This document shows, one piece after another, positions 50,774 through 57,678 of a stretch of 64,000 nt of DNA. The stretch is taken from NCBI RefSeq assembly GCF_017876535.1, contig NZ_JAGIOF010000001.1, positions 3,038,001 through 3,102,000 on the forward strand. Reading direction: 5' to 3'. The first letter of the stretch is position 1; each line of letters begins with the position of its first letter. The position numbers were made by a program, and so were the translations under genes. The stretch comes from Paeniglutamicibacter kerguelensis (lineage in GTDB: Bacteria > Actinomycetota > Actinomycetes > Actinomycetales > Micrococcaceae). The notes below the pieces were generated by a model, which was not told the origin of the DNA, ran no database searches, and saw only the letters and a list, made by a program, of their open reading frames with translations.

Positions 50774-52510
50774 TTATTTCAGGTACTTCTTCTTGACCCA
50801 CCCGGTCTTGCCGGAGTAACGGACCTGTGACCAAGAACCCTTGGTGGCCTTGACCGTCACCTTTTTGCCCTTGGGAATCACACGAATCGATTTGCTGGAC
50901 GTCGAGGGCGACTTACGCAGATGCAGGCCGCTCTTGGTTTTTTTCGTCTTGGCCGGCGCCTTGTACACGGACAGTTGTTTCGCCGGAACCCACCCGGTCT
51001 TGCCCGCATAGCTCACCCGCAACCACGAGCCACTCTTCGCGTTTACGGTGACCTTCTTTTTCGCCGAGATGCTGCGAACCGATGCCGACTTGGAATTTGA
51101 AGACTTCCGTAGCGTGACCTTCGCCTTCGTCGTGTAGGACTTCTTTTTCAGGGACGTCACTGCCGGCGGCTTCGGCTTGGAGGGCGCTGGCTTGCTCGCG
51201 GCCGGTGGCTTTTCGGTCGAAGGCCGTGCGGCGGAACTGATCTTCTTTAGGTCCGCAGTCCGGAGCCACCCGGAGAGCTTCCCGGCCTGGACCTGGGACC
51301 AAGAGCCTACGGTACGGCGGATGCTCACCTTTGTTCCGCGTTTGAGCGCGTCGGTCTCCTTGTAGGTGTACCCGGCTCCGCTGCGGAGCTTCAGGTCGCT
51401 GGCCACTTGATGGCTCGTTGCCACCGTCGCAGGATCAATGTTTGAGATCTTGCTGATGAGCGCGGACGAAACCCATCCTTCGTTGCTCCCGTGTTTCACA
51501 CGAGTCCAGCCACTCGCGCTTTCATACGCCTTGAAGGTTGAGCCTGCGGGCAGGGTCGTGATCCTTGAGTACCAGCTGGCCGCACCCGAACGCATGTTCA
51601 CCACGCCGGAGTTCCTGTAGGTCGCAAACGGGATTTTTACGCCGTTGGTCACTGTCCCGGCGGTTGTCAGCGATCCGACGGGAGCTTCCGCAAGCTTTCC
51701 GGGTGAGACGGCAAAGCGGTCCATCCACCCGGAAAGCGAGCCGTACTTGACCTTGACGAAGTCGCCATTGCGCAACCCGTTGATCGCACCGGGTTTGCTG
51801 CTGACCTCGGTGTTTCGTCCCGGACGACCCAAGACCTTCGAAGCGGCGGAGGCGGAGGCAAACACTTCTGTCTTGCCCCGCGCGAAATAGGTGCAATTCC
51901 TGTCGTATTCGCCGAAGTTCGCCTGGGCATTGGCCTTCAGATCCACGCCGCGCTTCTTGAGGAACGCGACGGGATCAACCACATTGGCGTCGGAAGAATA
52001 GAACCTGTCCTTCCAGATCTCCAGATGCAGGTGGGGGCCCGTTGCAGGCCCCGAGGCACCTACCCTGGCGATTTTTTCTCCAGCCTTGACCTTGTCGCCG
52101 ACCTCGACCATGACGTCTTCGGGCCACATGTGCATGTAGGCGAATTCATACTTGGCACCGTCTATATAGTGTTCGACAACGATGATGCCGGTCTTGGAGT
52201 TGGTGCCCTTTACGATCGAGCGAACCTTGCCGGCGGCGATGGCATAAATCGGTTCGTTGTCACTTGCACCCATGTCCTGACCCAGGTGGAATGTTGATCC
52301 ACCGACCACCGGGATGCAACGCGGCCCCATGGGCGAGGTCATCCGATATTTTTCGGCCTTGAGTGGCAGCACGAAAGCCGGCGTTCGAGTCTGGGCTTCG
52401 CTCTCGGTATCCATCGGCGCCATCGCCGTGGCCGGTAGTGTGCTGAACGCCAACGAGGCGGCAATTGCCCCGGAAAATAGCGCACGTAAATATCGCGGTG
52501 CGGTCTTCAC
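50774..52510 (-). CDS. Secreted M23 metallopeptidase with multiple SH3b repeats
   Basis: A 578-residue exported cell-wall hydrolase. The signal peptide is VKTAPRYLRALFSGAIAASL-like, ending at about residue 30 (ATAMA). The LytM/M23 domain covers about 45-180, with zinc ligands His 75 and Asp 79 (HLGQD) and His 162 of HLHLEI (160-162); His 127 is the second conserved His. Five bacterial SH3-type repeats follow (about 210-578), each ending in a GW(V/L) strand, with a Lys/Pro/Ala-rich linker. The SH3b repeats should bind peptidoglycan and the M23 domain cut cross-bridges. The start is the GTG at 52510, preceded by GGGGGAG. An upstream hairpin (52532-52557) lies between it and the SH3b gene. Confidence 0.9.
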   Translation of the reverse strand: MKTAPRYLRALFSGAIAASLAFSTLPATAMAPMDTESEAQTRTPAFVLPLKAEKYRMTSPMGPRCIPVVGGSTFHLGQDMGASDNEPIYAIAAGKVRSIVKGTNSKTGIIVVEHYIDGAKYEFAYMHMWPEDVMVEVGDKVKAGEKIARVGASGPATGPHLHLEIWKDRFYSSDANVVDPVAFLKKRGVDLKANAQANFGEYDRNCTYFARGKTEVFASASAASKVLGRPGRNTEVSSKPGAINGLRNGDFVKVKYGSLSGWMDRFAVSPGKLAEAPVGSLTTAGTVTNGVKIPFATYRNSGVVNMRSGAASWYSRITTLPAGSTFKAYESASGWTRVKHGSNEGWVSSALISKISNIDPATVATSHQVASDLKLRSGAGYTYKETDALKRGTKVSIRRTVGSWSQVQAGKLSGWLRTADLKKISSAARPSTEKPPAASKPAPSKPKPPAVTSLKKKSYTTKAKVTLRKSSNSKSASVRSISAKKKVTVNAKSGSWLRVSYAGKTGWVPAKQLSVYKAPAKTKKTKSGLHLRKSPSTSSKSIRVIPKGKKVTVKATKGSWSQVRYSGKTGWVKKKYLK

Positions 52511-52531
52511 TAGTGGTCTCCCCCTCAAGAG

Positions 52532-52557
52532 TTTTGGGCCCACTTGTGGACCCAAAA
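52532..52557 (-). other. Hairpin in the leader of the M23 peptidase gene
   Basis: TTTTGGGCCCAC (52532-52543) pairs with GTGGACCCAAAA (52546-52557) with one mismatch, 22 nt upstream of the GTG start. It may terminate the upstream SH3b transcript or attenuate the peptidase. A 12-bp palindrome GCGATTAATCGC (52577-52588) and a possible promoter (TTGCAT, 17 bp, GATTAA on the minus strand) lie just upstream. Confidence 0.5.
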
Positions 52558-52652
52558 TGCTGCCGGTATCTTTGACGCGATTAATCGCATCCTTCTTTAC
52601 CTTATGCAAGAAGTGATTACCGAGCAGGGAAGAACCCTTTTTTACGGCGTTT

Positions 52653-53606
52653 CTAACGCAGGTGGGCGGTATTTACCCAACCGTCGAAACGTCCGTACTG
52701 AACTTTGGTCCATTGCCCTCGATTGGCAATAGCAAGTAGTTCTTCCCCGGCATTGATCTGTGTCAGGGCGCGGTAGTTGGCCGAGGCGCCCTGATACAGG
52801 GTCGTTTGCACGGCGGTCACGGGAGTGGTTGAGGAGAGGTACCGGGGCTGCAGCTGGCTGGCGGGGACCCAGCCGTGATCCTGGTCAATGACGATCCTGC
52901 GCCAAGCACCCAGAGACCCGTTCACGCGGACCGCGGTTCCAGCCTGCAGGATTCGCATGACGGGATACTGATCGCCCACTCCCGTCCTCACATTTAGACG
53001 GACCGTTGTCGTGAATTCGACGGGGGCAAGGGGCTGGATTCCGGTGGCGGGGCGCTGGATCTTGACTTGTTCAAGGTATGCGCTGGGAACCCATCCGGTG
53101 TCTTGCCCAGTGGAAATCTTGGTCCAGGTTCCGGCCTCGTCAAGCTTGCGGATGAGCACGTCGGCAGCCAGCACCCGCAACACCGGATAGTTGGTTCCGG
53201 AACCCTTGCGCAGGTTCAGGTCCGCGGTGCTGCGATGCGTGGGGATAAAATCGTCATCCACGGGCTCAGCCGGACTTGCCGCACTGCGCGGGGTGAAGCC
53301 TTGGGTAATCACGGGGGCGGCTTTTAACGCACGGGCAACCGGCGGTTTCGCCGGTTGCCCGACGGAAAGACGTTCCAGGCATTGAGCCGGCAGCCAACCG
53401 AAGGTCTGATGGTGTTGCACGCTGGCCCACAGACCGCTGATACGCAGTAGATAGACTTCCGATCCCTCGGCCAACATGCATTGTGTGGCGTAGTGCCGCC
53501 CGGCCCCCTTGCGAAGCTTGAGCTCCGTCGTCGTTCGATGCGTAGGACCGGCAACGACAACCTGAATGGGGATCGGGTTGGTGCGCGCGAAATCGATTTT
53601 TTTCAT
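52653..53606 (-). CDS. Four-repeat SH3b protein without a signal peptide
   Basis: A 317-residue protein built almost wholly from four SH3b repeats (about 22-85, 123-182, 194-250 and 262-317). Each has an LNVRTGVG/LRKGSG-type RT loop and a closing GWVP strand. No signal peptide or membrane segment is visible: the N-terminus MKKIDFARTNPIPIQVVV is polar and has no hydrophobic core. Such repeats normally bind cell-wall peptide, so either it is exported by a non-classical route, the true start lies elsewhere, or it acts inside. It lies 142 bp upstream of the M23-SH3b gene in the same direction. Confidence 0.78.
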   Translation of the reverse strand: MKKIDFARTNPIPIQVVVAGPTHRTTTELKLRKGAGRHYATQCMLAEGSEVYLLRISGLWASVQHHQTFGWLPAQCLERLSVGQPAKPPVARALKAAPVITQGFTPRSAASPAEPVDDDFIPTHRSTADLNLRKGSGTNYPVLRVLAADVLIRKLDEAGTWTKISTGQDTGWVPSAYLEQVKIQRPATGIQPLAPVEFTTTVRLNVRTGVGDQYPVMRILQAGTAVRVNGSLGAWRRIVIDQDHGWVPASQLQPRYLSSTTPVTAVQTTLYQGASANYRALTQINAGEELLAIANRGQWTKVQYGRFDGWVNTAHLR

Positions 53607-54203
53607 GGATTACCCGCAATTCGGGCAACACATGGGGTGCTTTCTTTCGCGGTGAGGATTGCACATACGTGAAACACGTTCTGATGACCTCACTGGGTGA
53701 ATTGGAAAATTTGGGTGGCGCCGGGATCCGCGGCACTGGCGGGAACACGCGAAAATGCCCGAAAGCTACGTGTACGTACCTACATGTTATTGCACACATG
53801 GCAAAGGCCCCCAGTCAGCGACCGGGGGCCTTTGTCACACCCACTTGGGGACATGGAATCAAGCCGTACTTTTACTTAGATCTTTGTGTTTTCCAATGGA
53901 TTGGCCGCACGCCGTTCCAATGTCCCCAACGGGACCGGCTCATGCATCCCCCAAGCACCCATGATCCGGTGGCGATCGTGCATTCCAGCGACGCGGAGGT
54001 CTTCGAGTATGGGGTTCAGGCTTGCCGACCGCGTTCTTCGAGTCCCCAACCATCAAGGCAATCTCCGATTACCGGATTCAACGGGGCTGCTGCTTCACTC
54101 ATCAGTCGCTCCGAGTCCTGGTGCTCAGATGCCGGGGCCGGTTAGGTCTTCCGGAGCAAGATTGTGCCCGAGCCATCCCGCGTGCGGTGATATGACTGGT
54201 GCG
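53607..54203. other. 597-bp gene-poor stretch with orphan terminator and inverted repeat
   Basis: No open frame here is convincing: the longest plus-strand frame reads through the terminator at 53802-53834. Visible structures are ACGTG-AAA-CACGT (53667-53679) and an imperfect inverted repeat TTGGGGACATGGAA (53845-53858) / TTCCAATGTCCCCAA (53915-53929) around a low-GC core. The rest (53930-54203) shows no recognisable element; it could be a decayed gene. Confidence 0.5.
53802..53834. terminator. Orphan intrinsic terminator
   Basis: CAAAGGCCCCC (53802-53812) pairs perfectly with GGGGGCCTTTG (53824-53834). No gene ends just before it on either strand; the ferritin stop is 370 bp away. It may end an unrecognised small RNA or a lost gene. 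Confidence 0.75.
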
Positions 54204-54698
54204 TTATGCCTGGCGGGTCGCCAATTCTGCATCCAGTCGCAGCAAGCCGTTGCCTTCGTTGCTGATCATCTTCACGCGGTCGAGGATGCCGCCAACGGTG
54301 GCTTCCTCTTCAACCTGCTCTTCGATGAACCAGTTCAGCAGCGGCACCGAGTCGATGTCTCCCTCGTTCTGCGCCAATCGGTACAGATCGCGGATGGATT
54401 CGGAGACCTTCTTTTCGTGCGCCAACGATGCAACGAATGCGTCCTGAACGGTTTCAACGGAAACCTCGGGTGCACTCAGGGTGCCGATGCGGGGGTGGGC
54501 TGCGCGATCAACCATGTGGGTGGTGAACTTTTCGGCGTGCTCAAGCTCTTCGGCTGCCTGGGCGCGGAACCAACCGGCGATGCCGGGCAGGCTCAGCACA
54601 TCCATCTCGATGGCAAGCTGGCGGTATACCGTGGCCGCCTGAAGTTCGAGGGTGATCTGGTCGTTGAATGCGTCTGCAAGCTTTCCTGTAAGTTCCAT
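54204..54698 (-). CDS. Non-heme ferritin (FtnA-like)
   Basis: A 164-residue ferritin of usual length. Four-helix-bundle signatures are LELQAATVYRQLAIEM (about 18-33, first ferroxidase Glu), AAEELEHAEKFTTHM (about 48-62, Glu-x2-His pair), and NWFIEEQVEEEATV (about 121-134). It would store iron as a 24-mer in the cytoplasm after oxidising Fe(II). The ATG at 54698 begins the family N-terminus. No DtxR box is seen; a near-palindrome lies upstream (54737-54752). Confidence 0.9.
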   Translation of the reverse strand: MELTGKLADAFNDQITLELQAATVYRQLAIEMDVLSLPGIAGWFRAQAAEELEHAEKFTTHMVDRAAHPRIGTLSAPEVSVETVQDAFVASLAHEKKVSESIRDLYRLAQNEGDIDSVPLLNWFIEEQVEEEATVGGILDRVKMISNEGNGLLRLDAELATRQA

Positions 54699-54736
54699 GC
54701 TGACCACGCTACGGGTTGTTTCGTACCTTGTCACCG

Positions 54737-54752
54737 AAGTATGGCCGTACTT
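54737..54752 (-). promoter_or_regulatory. Near-palindrome AAGTATGGCCGTACTT upstream of ferritin
   Basis: A 16-bp dyad with perfect AAGTA/TACTT arms and a GGCC centre lies 39 bp upstream of the ferritin ATG. It is unlike a DtxR/IdeR box, so it may be the site of another regulator. Confidence 0.45.
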
Positions 54753-54791
54753 ACCGGGAGAGAAATATGGCACATGTTTAAGCTCTCAGGC

Positions 54792-54822
54792 ACCGTGGCA
54801 AGGTGATGCTCACCTTGCCACG
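54792..54822 (-). terminator. Hairpin terminator downstream of the SdpI-like gene
   Basis: A perfect 14-bp stem (54792-54805 with 54809-54822) with a three-nt loop lies 118 nt beyond the SdpI-like stop, and insulates it from the ferritin promoter. Confidence 0.75.
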
Positions 54823-54939
54823 GACTCCAGCCTGTGCAGGCTTCCGGGTGCAATGTGCCGGGTCGCGTCCCTGGCCGCACGGCCCTGGCAAAGAGACTCT
54901 TCAGGACGCTGCAGATAAGGTCGGCATTCCGGTCCTCGC

Positions 54940-55335
54940 TCAGGCTGGGGACTTCTGCTCACCCGCGTGGATCTTGGAGGTGGCCCAACGTGCATCCTTC
55001 GCACCCAGCAGCACACCGGAGAGCAGCAGCACGCACCCGAGCAGCAGCGAGGCCGGGTACAGGAACCCGGGCATCGCCGGGATGAGCGCAGCCACGCTGC
55101 CCAGGGCCATGACCACGCCTGCCGCGACAACCCCCAACATGCCCTTGTGGGCCGCTGCGTGGTGCCCCAGCAGCCAGCACTGGTCGCAGTGCATGGTGGC
55201 TGCCGTGCGAATGCCGATCCAGGAGTTGCGCTTGATCTGCCCTGTCGCCGCGGCCTTCATGGACCAACCCAACCCGACCATGAGCAGCAGCATGAAAACG
55301 GTCGTGATCAATTCGGTCAATGTCCAGCCATCCAA
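54940..55335 (-). CDS. SdpI family membrane protein
   Basis: A 131-residue protein with three or four membrane helices. RNSWIGIRTAATMHCDQCWLLGHHAA (about 36-61) is the SdpI signature (RNxxxGIRTxxT...W...H). In Bacillus, SdpI gives immunity to the SdpC toxin and signals to SdpR; many actinobacterial relatives are uncharacterised. No sdp toxin or SdpR-like gene is adjacent, so an immunity role is unproven. Confidence 0.78.
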   Translation of the reverse strand: MDGWTLTELITTVFMLLLMVGLGWSMKAAATGQIKRNSWIGIRTAATMHCDQCWLLGHHAAAHKGMLGVVAAGVVMALGSVAALIPAMPGFLYPASLLLGCVLLLSGVLLGAKDARWATSKIHAGEQKSPA

Positions 55336-55407
55336 AACGGTGTCATCCCTTGTGCGTGTACTTCGTCGGTTTACCCCGTCAACGCTACGCGACCCGGCGC
55401 TCTGGGC

Positions 55408-57078
55408 TCACACCACGGTGAAGTTTGCCATCATGGCCATGTCCTCGTGCTCGAGGTTGTGGCAGTGCAGCATGTACTTCCCGCGGAACCCGGTGAAGCG
55501 GACCAGAACCTCGACGACCCCGTACGGGGTGACGTTCACGGTGTCCTTCCATCCTGCGTCCGCCGGGCCGGGACGGCGCCCGTCGCGCGAGATCACCTGG
55601 AAGTGCGCCAGGTGGGTGTGGACGGGGTGGTTGAAATCGCTGGTGAACCGCCACAATTCCACGGTGCCCAGCCTCGCTGAGGCCAGCAAGGCTCCCGGGT
55701 CGAAGGGTTGGCCGTTGATGGTCCACACGTCCCCTGGTGCGAGCCTGAAGTCGAATTGGCGCACCTGCAGCGCCTTCCCGCGCTCCAGCGCCTCGTAGCC
55801 GGCCGAGAGCACCGCCGGGACCGCCGGCCCGGGATCGACTGCCTTGTCCACCAGGAATTTCATGACCAATCCGGTGTTTCTCTCCCCCAGGGTGTTGCCC
55901 AGCACCACCTCGTCGCCCGGCGAAAGGCGGGAAAAGTCGACGACCACGTCGAAGCGTTCCCCCGGTGACATGGGAACCGACTCGAGGCGCTGGGGTGCCG
56001 GAAGCAGCCCTCCGTCGCTGCCGATCATGGTGAACGGGACCTGGCCGTCGGGGCCGGTGAGTTCGAGGTTGTAGGGGCGGGCGTTGGAGGCGTTGAGGAT
56101 CCGCAGCCGGTAGCGTCCGGTACCGACGTGCTTCACCGGCCACGGGGCACCGTTGACCAGGATGACATCCCCCAGCACCCCGTCCATGTACTTCGGTTCG
56201 ACCCCGGCCGGGTCGCTGAGTTCGGGGTCCAGCGCGGGGTAGAGGAACTGGCCTTCGGCGTCGAAGGACCTGTCACAGACCATCAGCGAGAGTTCCCGGT
56301 CCCCGGCGGGCAGGCCAAGTGCTTCCTCTTCGGCGTCGCGGACAATGGCGGAGCCGGCCAGGCCCTTCCACACCTGAGGGGCGGAGAAGTCCATGCGGTG
56401 GTCGTGGTACCAGAGGGTTGCCGCACGCTGTCCGAACGCGTACTTGTAGGTTTTTTCGCCTTCGTGCAGCGTCCAGATGCCCGGGTCCGGCGCCTCCGGC
56501 ACCGGTTGGTGTGCGTGCACGGCGTTTCCGCGGCCCGCTGCCCTGGCGTGCATCCGCACCATGGAGGCATCAACCCGCTTGGCGTAGCCCTCGGGCACCA
56601 CCAGGTCGGTCGGGTAGCCATCGGAGCCGGGTTCGACCACTCCCCCGTGCAGGTGCATGGAGGTCGGCACCGGAAGTTCGTTGCGGACGCGCACCTCGGC
56701 CGCGCGCCCGGAGCGCGCCTCAAGGGTGGGGCCGGGAAAGATGCCGTGGTAGCCCCAGATGGCGGTCCGCGTGCCGGGGATGATCTCGGCCGTGGCGACC
56801 TTTTGGGCGAGCTCGTAGTAGTCGGTGTCCGCGTCCCTGCGCACGGGCTTGAGGACCGGCACCGTGGGGAGCCGGACGGCGAAGGGTTCAGGGAGCGTGA
56901 TGGCACTGGGCAGCACCGTGCCGGTGCGGGCCGAGACCGCTTCCTTGCGCGCGAACAGGTTCCCGCACCCGGCCAGCACCCCGGCCCAGGCCAAACTTAC
57001 GGCCAGCCCCGCGGCCAGCACGGTCCTTCGCCCGGGCCCGGCCGCGGTCAGTGTCAGTGTGTTGTCGCCGTCGTTCAT
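55408..57078 (-). CDS. Multicopper oxidase, CotA/bilirubin oxidase-like
   Basis: A 556-residue three-cupredoxin oxidase. Copper ligands are complete: HLHGG (142-146), WYHDH (224-228), HPVHTHLAHF in domain 3, and HCHNLEHEDMAM (538-549) with the type-1 Met at 549. GGVVEPGSDGYPTD after the first motif is typical of CotA and bilirubin/phenoxazinone oxidases. A twin-arginine signal (GRRTVLAAGLAVSL, then LAGC, residues 17-38) predicts Tat export and possible lipid anchoring. A His/Met-containing loop (172-192) may bind copper. It oxidises phenols, bilirubin-like or metal substrates using O2 (inferred). Its ATG overlaps the upstream membrane-protein stop (ATGA). Confidence 0.92.
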   Translation of the reverse strand: MNDGDNTLTLTAAGPGRRTVLAAGLAVSLAWAGVLAGCGNLFARKEAVSARTGTVLPSAITLPEPFAVRLPTVPVLKPVRRDADTDYYELAQKVATAEIIPGTRTAIWGYHGIFPGPTLEARSGRAAEVRVRNELPVPTSMHLHGGVVEPGSDGYPTDLVVPEGYAKRVDASMVRMHARAAGRGNAVHAHQPVPEAPDPGIWTLHEGEKTYKYAFGQRAATLWYHDHRMDFSAPQVWKGLAGSAIVRDAEEEALGLPAGDRELSLMVCDRSFDAEGQFLYPALDPELSDPAGVEPKYMDGVLGDVILVNGAPWPVKHVGTGRYRLRILNASNARPYNLELTGPDGQVPFTMIGSDGGLLPAPQRLESVPMSPGERFDVVVDFSRLSPGDEVVLGNTLGERNTGLVMKFLVDKAVDPGPAVPAVLSAGYEALERGKALQVRQFDFRLAPGDVWTINGQPFDPGALLASARLGTVELWRFTSDFNHPVHTHLAHFQVISRDGRRPGPADAGWKDTVNVTPYGVVEVLVRFTGFRGKYMLHCHNLEHEDMAMMANFTVV

Positions 57079-57545
57079 GCCCGGGCACCTGCTGCGGCGC
57101 GGCACGGACGCGGTGCGTGCACGTGCCTGAACAAGGCCAGGCAGTACACCGTGCACAGGGTGATCAGCAGGACGCCGCAGAAGATGTGCAACGGGACAAT
57201 GCGGGTGTAGCCAAGGATTTCCTGGATGAACAGGCCCAGCCACAACAGCCCGCCCAGCAGCATGGGCCACCACGGCCCGCGGGCGACCCAGCGGTAGCAG
57301 GCACCCAGCACCATGCACAGGAATACGACAACGGTGATGAAGAAGGCGTTGATTCCATGCAGCGAGAGCAAACCGACGCTGCCTCCCACGAACAGGGCGG
57401 CCAGCATGGCCTGCAGGAAGAGTTCGAGTACCAGGAACAGCGAGGCGAAGCGCAGCGCCCAGAGCAGGGCGCTGCGCTTCGGTGTCTGCCCCGGGAGGGG
57501 CGACTGGTACATGGGGTGCGGCTGGGAGGCGAGTGGCGGTTGCAT
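57075..57545 (-). CDS. Four-helix membrane protein coupled to the multicopper oxidase
   Basis: A 156-residue protein with four hydrophobic segments (about 26-55, 62-83, 93-112, 115-140). Two His (63 in SLHGINAFF, 120 in VPLHIFCG) sit at the start of helices and could ligate heme b, giving a cytochrome-like electron carrier; this is inference. It overlaps the multicopper oxidase gene by four nt and is translated first, so the two products likely act together at the membrane. The family is not recognised with certainty. Confidence 0.68.
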   Translation of the reverse strand: MQPPLASQPHPMYQSPLPGQTPKRSALLWALRFASLFLVLELFLQAMLAALFVGGSVGLLSLHGINAFFITVVVFLCMVLGACYRWVARGPWWPMLLGGLLWLGLFIQEILGYTRIVPLHIFCGVLLITLCTVYCLALFRHVHAPRPCRAAAGARA

Positions 57546-57678
57546 GCCTTCCAGCGTGCCACCGGCACGGGGCCCCGATGCCGGGAAACAGGTGATTTCA
57601 GGGATGGTTCCGGGACACAATCGGGGATGACCCTGAGCGCCATCCGCCCGGCAAGGGAACGGCGCCCGGGGTCGTGTC

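Noticed and set aside
53669..54145. 158-residue plus-strand open frame
   Set aside because: It reads through a perfect terminator hairpin, has no ribosome-binding site and no recognisable motif; composition looks non-coding.
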